A stretch of DNA of 23,770 nucleotides, taken from an uncultured Pelagibacteraceae bacterium. GTDB lineage: Bacteria; Pseudomonadota; Alphaproteobacteria; Pelagibacterales; Pelagibacteraceae. Below are positions 7,371 through 15,844 of this stretch, piece after piece. Made by a program: the position numbers and the translations under genes. The stretch is taken from assembly GCA_902632875.1 (NCBI GenBank), contig CACPEI010000009.1, positions 1 to 23,770 of the forward strand. Reading direction: 5' to 3'. Within the stretch, counting starts at the first letter, position 1. Every line of letters begins with the position of its first letter. Below the pieces are notes generated by a model. That model worked only from the letters and a program-made list of their open reading frames with translations, had not been told where the DNA came from and searched no databases.

Positions 7371-8646
7371 TTAAATCTTCATCTTTTGAAAATTTAATAA
7401 TCATATGATGTGCGTTTGTTGTTTTATTATCAATTACTTTTTGCAAGTGATTTAAAAACAAGGTCTCATTTTTTCCACTTTTATTAGCTACATCTCTTTT
7501 TTCTAAGCCTTTTTTTGATAAATCCAATAGTACCGAGGACCAGTGTAGAAGGTCTTTGCCCATAAGCTGAGTATTAAATCCTTTTTGTGGTGCTTCTAAA
7601 TAAGCATTCATTATTTTATTGATATCCCATTTAGATACCAATTCGTAAATTTCATCTAAATTTCCGTACAACATTCCAATATTAAATGCTGGACCTGCAC
7701 ACAAGCAATCCCAGCCACAAGTATCCATAGATCTTAATTCAATATATTTTTTAAGTCTGTTTTCTGTAAAAATTGTACTCAAGTGAATTGATAGATCACT
7801 TTCATCAGGCAGACGATTATTTAATTCCTTTATTTTGCCATACATAAAATCATTAAATGTATAACCTTTACCTGAAAAATAATTATCCTTATTTTGAATA
7901 AACAATATTGGAAAATTTATTATAAAGTCTGCATATTTTTCAAAACTTAAATTTTCCAAAAAAAACTTAGGCAGGCCGCCTCTAGAAGTGTTTTGCCAAA
8001 CTTTTGATCGATAAGATAAGTAATTACTTTTTTTTTTTTCAATAATTGAGGAGTTTGCAAATAGAGCGATAGAAATAGGAACAATAGAATTAACTATTTT
8101 AAATTTTTTTTTAAAATCTTCTTCCGAGCTATAATCTATATTTAATTGTGTTCCACAGGTTCGATACATCATATCCAGACTTAATTCTCCACCCTCGGGC
8201 ATATCTTTTGTCATCAGCTTGTATCGCTTTTTTGGATTATTTGGAATTTCAGATAACTTTGATATTGGATCAAAACCAGCGCTAACAATTTTTATATTAA
8301 GTTTTTTTGTAACTTGTTTAAGTTCAAATAAATAATCATAAGACTCTGCGCATGCCTCGTGAATATTATTAAGTTTGTCACCTGATAACTCTATTTGATT
8401 TCCTGGTTCAAGAGTAATATTTTTGCCTCCTTTATTAAGGCCTATAATATTGTCGTTTTCAAATATTGGGTTCCAACCAAATTCGATAAGCTTAGAAAAC
8501 ATCTCTTTTATTTTTGAATAATTAACTCTTTTATTATTTTCACTATTGAAAAGAAATTTTTCGTGTTCAATTCCAATTTTAAAATCTTTTTTATTTTTAA
8601 TTCCAGATTTGAAATATTCTATTATTTGTTCTTTTGTAGTAATCAT
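7351..8646 (-). CDS. gshA: Glutamate-cysteine ligase (plant/alphaproteobacterial type)
   Basis: The 431-residue protein belongs to the GCS2 branch of glutamate-cysteine ligases found in plants and alphaproteobacteria. It catalyses the ATP-dependent first step of glutathione synthesis, the joining of glutamate and cysteine. Landmarks are IGIEHEKFLF (24-33), LEPGNQIELSGDKLNNIHEA (79-98), SAGFDPI (121-127), RYKLMTKDMPEGG followed by MMYRTCGTQLNIDY (140-171), and ELRSMDTCGW, which forms part of the substrate pocket. It comes 18 bases after the HD-domain gene and overlaps gshB. With gshB it gives the complete glutathione pathway in one place. No fusion or truncation is seen. Confidence 0.92.
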   Translation of the reverse strand: MITTKEQIIEYFKSGIKNKKDFKIGIEHEKFLFNSENNKRVNYSKIKEMFSKLIEFGWNPIFENDNIIGLNKGGKNITLEPGNQIELSGDKLNNIHEACAESYDYLFELKQVTKKLNIKIVSAGFDPISKLSEIPNNPKKRYKLMTKDMPEGGELSLDMMYRTCGTQLNIDYSSEEDFKKKFKIVNSIVPISIALFANSSIIEKKKSNYLSYRSKVWQNTSRGGLPKFFLENLSFEKYADFIINFPILFIQNKDNYFSGKGYTFNDFMYGKIKELNNRLPDESDLSIHLSTIFTENRLKKYIELRSMDTCGWDCLCAGPAFNIGMLYGNLDEIYELVSKWDINKIMNAYLEAPQKGFNTQLMGKDLLHWSSVLLDLSKKGLEKRDVANKSGKNETLFLNHLQKVIDNKTTNAHHMIIKFSKDEDLNELYDK

Positions 8647-8664
8647 TAATTTTAATTTTACTTA

Positions 8665-9231
8665 TTAATTATTTTTAAGTGAGGAGTATGGTTTTCTGGA
8701 AAAGATCTTTTTAACCATTGGTTTAAAAAAATCTAATGGCAAAGACTCATAATTTGGATCAAAAGAATTTTGATCATATTTTTCACAAAAATTAATCGTA
8801 TCTTGAAAATATTTATGATTTTTATATTTATCCCTTGTATTTTTGTCACCACCTAGATGATGAGCATAATAATACATTTGAAACTCACCATGTTTTTCAA
8901 TAATCCAATGAGTTCTCTCTGAAACATATGGTTTAAGTATTGCAGCCGCATACTCTGAATGATTCATGGGCGCTAATTCATCACCAATATCATGCAATAA
9001 ACAAGCAACAACCATTTCTTCAGATTCTCCATTTCTGTGTGCTCTAGTGGCACTTTGAAGTGAATGTTCAAGTCTAGATATTTGATAGCCTTCTAAAGTT
9101 TCAGTAAGTCCAGACATAAACTTTAATATTCTGTCAGCGGTCTTGCTTGCAAAATCTTTTTCGTGTTTATCTAAAAAAAGATAATCTTCTTTAGTACCAT
9201 TTTTCATTTCTGTAAAACTTACTTTTTTCAT
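8665..9231 (-). CDS. HD-domain protein, candidate mixed-valent di-iron oxygenase (PhnZ/MIOX-like)
   Basis: The 188-residue soluble protein has EHSLQSA (55-61), LLHDIG (78-83), NHSEYAA (90-96), IIEKHG (110-115) and CEKYDQ (149-154). This fits the predicted HD phosphohydrolase group (COG4341), which contains PhnZ. Matched by eye to PhnZ ligands H34, H58, D59, H80, H104 and D161, the equivalents are His56, His80, Asp81, His91, His114 and Asp153, with the same 24-residue step between the first two. All six metal ligands are therefore present. PhnZ and myo-inositol oxygenase use such a centre and O2 to cleave C-P or C-C bonds. The PhnZ Tyr24/Glu27 pair has no exact match; Leu46 and Tyr49 occupy those places. 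No phnY-like gene is adjacent, so a phosphonate role is not supported by context. Its start codon touches the purF stop. Confidence 0.75.
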   Translation of the reverse strand: MKKVSFTEMKNGTKEDYLFLDKHEKDFASKTADRILKFMSGLTETLEGYQISRLEHSLQSATRAHRNGESEEMVVACLLHDIGDELAPMNHSEYAAAILKPYVSERTHWIIEKHGEFQMYYYAHHLGGDKNTRDKYKNHKYFQDTINFCEKYDQNSFDPNYESLPLDFFKPMVKKIFSRKPYSSLKNN

Positions 9232-10677
9232 TTAATTATTTGATGCAGTATTTAATAATGACAATTGAGTTATTTTACTATCACCAAGTTCATCTATAGG
9301 TTTAACAGGGTAGTCGCCAGTAAAATAATGATCTGTTAGCTGAGGGTAACTTTCATTTCTTTGATCAAAACCAATTGCTCGATACATTCCATCAATTGAC
9401 AAAAATTTTAATGATTTTGCACCTATGTATTGACATATTTCCTGGTTATTTTTATTCGCAGCAAGTAATTCTTTTTTTGTTGGAGTGTCAACTCCATAAA
9501 AATCAGGAAATTTTATTTCGGGACAGGCAATTCTAACGTGAACCTCTTCCGCTCCAGCATCATATAACATTTTAACTATTTTATGTGAAGTAGTACCTCG
9601 AACTAAAGAGTCATCTACTAAGATTATTTTTTTTCCTCTAATAGTCGACTTATTTGCATTTAATTTTAATTTAACACCTAAACTTCTAATTTTTTGACTG
9701 GGCTCAATAAAAGTCCTGCCTACGTAATGATTTCTTACCAGACCAAGCTCAAATTTTATTTTTAAATGTTGTGCAAAGCCCAAAGCTGCAGCATTTCCTG
9801 AATCTGGAACAGGCACAACAATATCTGCATTTACATCATTTTCTTTAGCAAGTTCTGAACCAAGGTTTTTTCTATATTCGTAAGCTGTTTTACCATTAAG
9901 CATACTGTCAGGTCTTGCAAAATATATGTATTCAAAGACGCAAGGCCTTACTTTTTTTATTGGAAAGGGTTTAATACTTTTTAATTCGTTTTTTTCAATT
10001 AAAACAATTTCTCCATTTTCTACTTCTCTAATAAATTTCGCACCAATAATATCCAAAGCACAAGTTTCAGATGCCAAAACATAACTATCTTTTAATTTCC
10101 CGATTACCAAAGGCCGGATACCGTATGGATCTCGAACTCCAATCAAAGAAGTTTGGGTGAGCATTACTAGAGCGTATCCCCCTTGAATTTGAAAAATTGC
10201 ATCAACAATTTTGTCAATTGTTTTTGATCTTTTAGATTTTGCAATTAATTGAACAATTGTTTCAGTATCGGAAGTTGTATAAAAAATAGCTCCGTCATCA
10301 ACCAACTTTTTTCTTAGTGAAATTGAATTAGTTAAATTTCCATTGTGAGCAACTCCAATTCCTCCTGCATTTGTGTCTGCAAAAAAAGGCTGAATATTTC
10401 TAAGTGTGTTTTCACCTGTAGTGCTATACCGATTATGACCAATTGCAAAATCTCCATGAAGTTTTTTGAGTACTTTTTCCTTATTAAAATTATCTCCAAC
10501 TAACCCAAATCTTTTTTCAGAAAAATATTCTTTACCGTTAAAACTTACGATTCCACAACCTTCTTGGCCCCTATGTTGAAGAGCATGTAAGCCAAGAGCA
10601 GTTAAAGCTGAGGCATCTTTAGCATTGCTTATACCAAACACACCACACTCTTCTTTAATCTTTGGATCAAAGTTCAT
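9232..10677 (-). CDS. purF: Amidophosphoribosyltransferase
   Basis: PurF transfers glutamine amide nitrogen to PRPP, the first committed step of purine synthesis. Landmarks, numbered from the chosen start: the catalytic nucleophile Cys11 in EECGVFG, LQHRGQEGCGIV (33-44), NRYSTTG (82-88), AHNGNLTN (110-117), SDTETIV (136-142), and the PRPP loop IILVDDSLVRGTTS (351-364). The chosen ATG (10675-10677) leaves a 10-residue propeptide, close to the 11 of B. subtilis, and has a purine-rich AAAGAAA just upstream; another in-frame ATG at 10713 would add 12 basic residues. Oddly, three of the four [4Fe-4S] ligand positions of the Bacillus/alphaproteobacterial type are replaced (Asp392, Thr448, Tyr451) and only Cys246 remains. 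The gene overlaps cvpA by 11 bases. Confidence 0.95.
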   Translation of the reverse strand: MNFDPKIKEECGVFGISNAKDASALTALGLHALQHRGQEGCGIVSFNGKEYFSEKRFGLVGDNFNKEKVLKKLHGDFAIGHNRYSTTGENTLRNIQPFFADTNAGGIGVAHNGNLTNSISLRKKLVDDGAIFYTTSDTETIVQLIAKSKRSKTIDKIVDAIFQIQGGYALVMLTQTSLIGVRDPYGIRPLVIGKLKDSYVLASETCALDIIGAKFIREVENGEIVLIEKNELKSIKPFPIKKVRPCVFEYIYFARPDSMLNGKTAYEYRKNLGSELAKENDVNADIVVPVPDSGNAAALGFAQHLKIKFELGLVRNHYVGRTFIEPSQKIRSLGVKLKLNANKSTIRGKKIILVDDSLVRGTTSHKIVKMLYDAGAEEVHVRIACPEIKFPDFYGVDTPTKKELLAANKNNQEICQYIGAKSLKFLSIDGMYRAIGFDQRNESYPQLTDHYFTGDYPVKPIDELGDSKITQLSLLNTASNN

Positions 10678-11212
10678 TAATTTTTTCTTTAGAGTCCTGA
10701 TATGTTTTTTCATTTGGAAATTCTTTTAATAAGTAATTACTACCTTTTTGTATATATGGAAAGACGAATGATTTACTGAAGTTTTTTGGCCATTTCTCAT
10801 GATTATACACTATATGTACAGCTGAAAATAGACATATCGAGATTATATAAGCCCTAATAAATCCAAAAAAGAATCCAAACACAGTGTCTAAACTTCCGAT
10901 TCCCGTATATCTTATTGCCTTGCTAAGTCCTTTATTAATTAATAAAACAAAAAATATCACAACTACGAATATTGAGACTCCAAGACCAATATCCAATACA
11001 TACTCATTATCTATAATACCTTTTAAATATGGTTTTAATCTTGGAAAAATTAATAACGTTATGACATAGGCTAATAACCATTTTGCCATAGATAAAATAC
11101 TCAAGACAAACCCTTTTTTGTAACATTTAATTAAAGAAAAAATTGTAATTATTAAATAAATAAGATCGATAATTGAACTTGCCTTATAAAAATTTGAAAG
11201 CAAGTCTTGCAT
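10667..11212 (-). CDS. cvpA: CvpA family inner-membrane protein
   Basis: The 181-residue protein has four membrane helices (roughly residues 13-31, 39-56, 70-91 and 107-129) and the family signature GSLDTVFGFFFGFIRAYI (104-121) before the last helix. CvpA was named for colicin V production and is linked to bile and envelope stress in enterics; its biochemical role is unclear. A cvpA gene next to purF is a widespread bacterial arrangement, also seen here. The start is the ATG at 11210-11212, which has GGAAAA seven bases upstream. A longer frame from a TTG at 11227 would overlap the RND gene and has no ribosome site. Confidence 0.88.
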   Translation of the reverse strand: MQDLLSNFYKASSIIDLIYLIITIFSLIKCYKKGFVLSILSMAKWLLAYVITLLIFPRLKPYLKGIIDNEYVLDIGLGVSIFVVVIFFVLLINKGLSKAIRYTGIGSLDTVFGFFFGFIRAYIISICLFSAVHIVYNHEKWPKNFSKSFVFPYIQKGSNYLLKEFPNEKTYQDSKEKINEL

Positions 11213-11216
11213 TAAA

Positions 11217-13598
11217 TTATTTTCCAAACGGTTTCAAAACCATTATTAAAGATGGAAGTAATGTTAATACAGAAATCATTGCTAATAACATTGCCAGTCC
11301 CGTAAAAATTCCAAAGTAAATAGTAGGAATAAAATTTGATAAAACTAAAATTGAAAATCCAAAAATAATTGTTATCGATGTATTTAAAATAGCCTTACCA
11401 ACAGTTGAGTGACACAAAATCAATGTTTTTTTATAGTTATTAATTTTGCTAAACTCTTCCTTAAATCTATAAATATAATGAATACTATTATCAACAGCTA
11501 TACCAATTGTAATTGCTGCGATAGTAATTGTCATCATATCAAGTGGAATATTGAGCAATCCTATAATTCCAAGAATAAAAAAAGCAGCTATAAAGTTTGG
11601 TACCACTCCGATCAAAGACAATTTTACATTTCTAAAAAGTATTATAAACATTATAAAAATTCCAATCATTACTAATCCCAGCGTTAAAATTTGTGATTTG
11701 AAAAGGCTTTGTAGCAAGTTATTAAATAAAATTAATACCCCACTTAACTTAAAATTTTTTTCATCAAGACCAATTTTATTTTTTAAATCGTAATTTATTT
11801 TTTTTATTAAATCGTTTCTCTTTAAGTCTTCTTGAGAGTCAATTATTCTGAGATTTATTCTTGCTTCATTGTCTTTTATAGATATGTAAGGATCAATAAT
11901 TTCTGTTTTAATTGTCTCAGGTATTTTAGAGTAAAGAACACCCATTTCCAAAGTACCAAGAGGCTTGTTATTATTTAGCAATGTAGCTACATCAACAATT
12001 GAAGAAAAAGATAAAACCTTTCCAACTTGGGGCAATCCATCTAAATAATTATGAACTGATGAAATTGTATCAATCTTATCTTTAGTGAACCAATACTTTT
12101 CATCATCTTGGTTATCATCGTCCCAATCATCAAATTCATCATCATTCGCCTCTTTTGAAATATCTTTTTTTGGAAACTTTAAAATAACTTCAAGTGGAGT
12201 AGTTCCACCTAATTTTTCATCAATTAGTTTCATGCCTTGATAAATTTCAGTTTTTTTACTGAAGTAATTTATAAAGCTATTTTCAACTTCCAATCGACTT
12301 ATACCAATTAAGCTCAAAAGTATTGCTAAAATGGTGACAGAAAAAATTGTTTTTGGATTATTTAGAGAAATCTTTGAAAAAAAAGATGTTATTCTAGAGT
12401 CTTTATCTTCCTTTAAAAAAATTTTACCTTCAGGAACAAACCTGATCAAACTTGGTAACAATGTAAAAGTAATAATTAATGAGGTCATTAAACCTAAAGT
12501 CATCATCCACCCAAAATCAATAACAGGTTTAATTTCACTGAATATTAGAGATAGAAATGCAATAATTGTTGTCAACACAGTATATAAAATTGGCCAAAAC
12601 ATTTTACTCGTCGTCAATGTGATTAACTGCATAATATTTTTTTCAGGATTAATTTTTTTTAATTGAAGAAACCTTGTACTAATATGAATATTCATAGCCA
12701 TTGTTAGAATTAACATTAGTGCTATGAAATTAGAAGATATGACAGTTACTTTCCAGCCTAATACACCTAAAAGGCCAATCATAATAATTACTGAAAACAG
12801 ACAACTAGAAATCGGAACGAGAATCCAAATAATTTTTCTAAAAACAAACCACAAAGTTGCAATGATAAAAAAAAATACTCCTAAACCAAAGACAATTATG
12901 TCATTTTTAATAAATGACATCATATCATCTGCAATCATAGGTATTCCACCTAGGTGTATTTTTCCAATATCTTCATAACTTTTAATAACGTCTCTTATTT
13001 CAAGAATATTTTCATGATTTTGTTTTTTTAATCTATCTTTAAATAATTCAATTTCTTCTTGAGTTTTGTTTTTTTCATCTAAATATTTATTTTTTTTAAT
13101 ATTTACGATTATCCCGCTTGTCTTACCATCTTCACTAATTACAAAGTTCCTGAATACTGGGCTACTAAGAATTTCCTTAAAGCCTCTTTCCTTGTTAATA
13201 CCCTCATCTTTTAAAGTTTTGAAATTTTGTAATCTTTCTTGAAGAGGTGCATCAGAATTATCTAACAAAGGAATATCCAGAAGAGTTATTACACTATGGA
13301 CCCATTTTAAGCTTTGTATTTTATACTTTAAACTTAAGAGATTATTTATCGAAGTTTCAGATATCATATTCTCGTTTGGGGTATAAGTTAAAATAAGAAA
13401 TTCTTTTGAACCATACCTTTCGGTAACCTCTTCAAGATATTTCAAGTCTGGGTCACCTTCTATCAATAATGTTTCAGAAGAGGCATCTAATCTAAAATCT
13501 TTTGAGAAATAACCAAAGCTAAACAACGCTATTAATAAAATTGTGAATACAGCTCTTGGGTATTTGAGAATATTATTTTGATAAAATTGGGCGATCAT
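11217..13598 (-). CDS. RND superfamily (MMPL-type) exporter, possibly lipid-related
   Basis: The 793-residue protein has about twelve helices in two repeats: one near the N-terminus (14-30), a large periplasmic loop (31-232), five helices (233-383), one at 416-433, a second periplasmic loop (434-636) and five more (637-782). This is the single-chain RND layout of MMPL and HpnN proteins. The second half has GIAVDNSIHYIYRF (699-712), matching the GxxxDxxIH proton-relay motif; the first half has Asn303 in the matching place (LTMAMNIHIST). Relatives carry hydrophobic lipids such as hopanoids across the envelope; the substrate here is unknown. An acidic run at 485-500 lies in the second periplasmic loop. 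A strong AAAGGGTG ribosome site precedes the ATG. It sits between dnaB and cvpA, where many alphaproteobacteria carry alr and radA. Confidence 0.85.
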   Translation of the reverse strand: MIAQFYQNNILKYPRAVFTILLIALFSFGYFSKDFRLDASSETLLIEGDPDLKYLEEVTERYGSKEFLILTYTPNENMISETSINNLLSLKYKIQSLKWVHSVITLLDIPLLDNSDAPLQERLQNFKTLKDEGINKERGFKEILSSPVFRNFVISEDGKTSGIIVNIKKNKYLDEKNKTQEEIELFKDRLKKQNHENILEIRDVIKSYEDIGKIHLGGIPMIADDMMSFIKNDIIVFGLGVFFFIIATLWFVFRKIIWILVPISSCLFSVIIMIGLLGVLGWKVTVISSNFIALMLILTMAMNIHISTRFLQLKKINPEKNIMQLITLTTSKMFWPILYTVLTTIIAFLSLIFSEIKPVIDFGWMMTLGLMTSLIITFTLLPSLIRFVPEGKIFLKEDKDSRITSFFSKISLNNPKTIFSVTILAILLSLIGISRLEVENSFINYFSKKTEIYQGMKLIDEKLGGTTPLEVILKFPKKDISKEANDDEFDDWDDDNQDDEKYWFTKDKIDTISSVHNYLDGLPQVGKVLSFSSIVDVATLLNNNKPLGTLEMGVLYSKIPETIKTEIIDPYISIKDNEARINLRIIDSQEDLKRNDLIKKINYDLKNKIGLDEKNFKLSGVLILFNNLLQSLFKSQILTLGLVMIGIFIMFIILFRNVKLSLIGVVPNFIAAFFILGIIGLLNIPLDMMTITIAAITIGIAVDNSIHYIYRFKEEFSKINNYKKTLILCHSTVGKAILNTSITIIFGFSILVLSNFIPTIYFGIFTGLAMLLAMISVLTLLPSLIMVLKPFGK
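11220..11225 (-). promoter_or_regulatory. Ribosome binding site that sets the cvpA start
   Basis: Minus-strand GGAAAA lies seven bases before the ATG at 11212 and inside the last codons of the RND gene. It favours this ATG over an upstream in-frame TTG and suggests translational coupling with the RND gene, which ends four bases before the ATG. Confidence 0.45.
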
Positions 13599-13619
13599 TT
13601 CACCCTTTTATATTAAAAT

Positions 13620-15035
13620 TTAATTAGTTTGAGTATCTTTAAATTTAGTGAACATTGCCTCAAACTCAAGGAATACATTTCCTGTTGGACCGTGTCTTTG
13701 TTTTCCAATGATTAATTCTGCTAAATTAGAGACCTCATTCATTTTCGCTTGCCATTCAGCATGTTCCGCAGTAGCTGGTGTTGGCTCTTTATTTTCTAGA
13801 TAATATGATTCTCTGTAGACAAACATAACCACATCAGCATCTTGCTCAATAGAGCCAGACTCTCTTAGATCCGATAATTGTGGTTTTTTGTTATCTCTTT
13901 GTTCGACTTGTCTTGAAAGTTGCGAAAGAGCAACAACAGGGACTGATAATTCTTTGGCAATTGCTTTTAAACCTTGAGTTATTTCAGAAACTTCTTGGAC
14001 ACGTCCATCCTTATAATTAGAAGTTCCTCTCATTAGCTGAATATAATCTACAATAATCATATCAAGACCATGTATTCGTTTAATACGTCTTGCTCTATTA
14101 CTCATTGCAGCAATTGTGATAGCCGGTGTTTCATCTATATAAAGTGGAAGTTCAGCAATATTTTTTGAAGTTTCAATAAACTTATCAAATTGTTCATCTG
14201 TTATCTTGCCTCTTCTAATATCATTTGATTTAACTCTTGATTGCTCAGCTAAAATTCTTGTAGATAACTGTTCAGATGACATTTCTAATGAAAAAAAAGC
14301 GATAGAAGATTTTCTTCCACTTTCATTTAATTTTTGAGCAGCATTAAATGCAATATTAGTAGCCAAAGCTGTTTTACCCATTCCTGGTCTACCTGCTATA
14401 ATTATGAGGTCAGACTTGTGAAGACCGCCTAATCTATCATCAAGATCTCTTAACCCAGTTGGTACTCCCACAATTCCCTCATCGTTTTTATACGCCGCTG
14501 AGGCCATATCAATAGTTTCCTTAAGGGCTTTGTCAAACTTAATAAAAGAAGAACTAAAAGAACCTTTCTCAGCTAACTTAAATAATTCTTTTTCAGAATT
14601 TTCAATTATTTTTTGACCACTAGTACTAAGATCTCCTAATTTAGCATCATCAATAGTTTGCTCTGAAATCTTTATAAGTTCCCTACGGACAAACATGTCA
14701 TAAATAATCTTTGAATATTCAATTGCCTGTCTGATTGAGGTTGAAAATTTTGTGATTTTAACTAAATATTCTGGAACATTTATTTCATCTTTTTCTTCCT
14801 CAAAATGATTTTTTAGAGTTATTGGATTTGCCAACAATCCTTTATAAATTAAACTTTCAATTGCTGCAAAAATTTTTTGATGCATTGGATCATAAAAGTT
14901 ATTACTTGCTATAATAATATTTATTTCATCAAATATCTCATTTGAAACCAGTATTGATCCAATTACTGCTTGCTCTGCCTCGATATTATTTGGTAATTCT
15001 TTAAAGTTATTTTTTACTAAAGTTAAATTTTCCAT
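13620..15035 (-). CDS. dnaB: Replicative DNA helicase DnaB
   Basis: The 471-residue protein is a full DnaB, the hexameric helicase that unwinds the replication fork. The N-terminal helical domain (about 12-115, NNIEAEQAVIGSIL at its start) is followed by a linker and the RecA-like ATPase domain (from about 185). Walker A is GRPGMGKT (215-222), Walker B ends at Asp330 in MIIVDYIQL, SQLSR is at 371-375, and the arginine-finger region is KQRHGPTG (445-452). No intein is present although DnaB is a common insertion site. It follows rplI after 67 bases that may hold its own promoter, as the order rpsF-rpsR-rplI-dnaB is common in bacteria. Confidence 0.97.
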   Translation of the reverse strand: MENLTLVKNNFKELPNNIEAEQAVIGSILVSNEIFDEINIIIASNNFYDPMHQKIFAAIESLIYKGLLANPITLKNHFEEEKDEINVPEYLVKITKFSTSIRQAIEYSKIIYDMFVRRELIKISEQTIDDAKLGDLSTSGQKIIENSEKELFKLAEKGSFSSSFIKFDKALKETIDMASAAYKNDEGIVGVPTGLRDLDDRLGGLHKSDLIIIAGRPGMGKTALATNIAFNAAQKLNESGRKSSIAFFSLEMSSEQLSTRILAEQSRVKSNDIRRGKITDEQFDKFIETSKNIAELPLYIDETPAITIAAMSNRARRIKRIHGLDMIIVDYIQLMRGTSNYKDGRVQEVSEITQGLKAIAKELSVPVVALSQLSRQVEQRDNKKPQLSDLRESGSIEQDADVVMFVYRESYYLENKEPTPATAEHAEWQAKMNEVSNLAELIIGKQRHGPTGNVFLEFEAMFTKFKDTQTN

Positions 15036-15102
15036 ATTTATAATTTACACAAAAAAAATTTAAGCAAAATTTTAAAAATAAGCTGGGGAAAAAATTGTAT
15101 AA

Positions 15103-15561
15103 TTATTGTATGCTTTCAGCAGACTCAACTTTTATACTTATTTCAGCATCAACTTCTGAGTGCAAAGAAACTTTGACCTTAAATTTTCCTAAAGACTTTA
15201 TTTCATGAATAGGCTGTATCATTGAAGGTTTAATCTCAATATTCTCTCTTTCTTTTACGAGTTTTGATATTTCAGTTGGTTTAACTGATCCATATAATTC
15301 ATTATTTTCAGTACAAAGCCTTTTAATTTGATATTCTTTATGATTAATTTTTTCAAACAACGCTCGTGCATTTAGTTTTTTTTCATTATCTTTTTTTGAT
15401 AATTCAGTTTTTAGTTTTTCTACTTGTGCTATATTTACTTTTGATGCATACAAAGCTTTTTTATTTGCAATCAGAAAATTTCTGGCGTATCCTCTTTTAA
15501 CATCAATTATTTCTCCAATTGATCCCAATCTTTTAAAATTCTCTAATAAAATTACTTTCAT
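15103..15561 (-). CDS. rplI: 50S ribosomal protein L9
   Basis: The 152-residue protein begins MKVILLENFKRLGSIGEIID and continues VKRGYARNFLI (22-32), the rRNA-binding N-domain signature of L9. A charged connecting helix (about 40-75) leads to the C-terminal domain. Length matches E. coli L9 (149). L9 binds domain V of 23S rRNA near the L1 stalk and helps limit frame slippage. It follows rpsR by eight bases. Confidence 0.96.
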   Translation of the reverse strand: MKVILLENFKRLGSIGEIIDVKRGYARNFLIANKKALYASKVNIAQVEKLKTELSKKDNEKKLNARALFEKINHKEYQIKRLCTENNELYGSVKPTEISKLVKERENIEIKPSMIQPIHEIKSLGKFKVKVSLHSEVDAEISIKVESAESIQ

Positions 15562-15569
15562 TTTTTTTA

Positions 15570-15842
15570 CTATAATAAAGCTAAGTTTCTTGCCCTTTTG
15601 ATTGACAACGAAAGTTCTCTTTGTTTTTTTTGACTTACGTTAGTTATCCTAGAAGGCAAAATTTTACCATTTTCAGATACATATTTTTTTAATAATTTGA
15701 TATTTTTATAGTCTATTTTTGGGGCTCCTTTTACTGAAAAAGGGCAATTTCTTTTAAATTTATATTTGTTGGGCTGAAATATACTTAGCTTTGCAAAATT
15801 ATTTTGTTTGTTTCTTTTATTTCCACTTTGTTTTTTCGGCAT
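15570..15842 (-). CDS. rpsR: 30S ribosomal protein S18
   Basis: The 90-residue protein shows the S18 core: CPFSVKG (33-39), [20 protein letters not shown] (44-63), [20 protein letters not shown] (64-83) and an RARNLALL end. The basic, lysine-rich N-terminus (1-28) is somewhat longer than in E. coli S18 (75 aa). S18 pairs with S6 on the platform of the small subunit, which fits the adjacent rpsF two bases upstream. One cysteine (Cys33) is present. Confidence 0.96.
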   Translation of the reverse strand: MPKKQSGNKRNKQNNFAKLSIFQPNKYKFKRNCPFSVKGAPKIDYKNIKLLKKYVSENGKILPSRITNVSQKKQRELSLSIKRARNLALL

Positions 15843-15844
15843 GA

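Noticed and set aside
12331..12978. Two plus-strand frames inside the RND exporter gene
   Set aside because: They mirror the coding strand of a protein with clear RND layout and show no recognisable domain.
15090..15115. Direct repeat TTGTAT-N5-TTGTAT near the rplI end
   Set aside because: Too short and too AT-rich to separate from chance, and half of it is coding.
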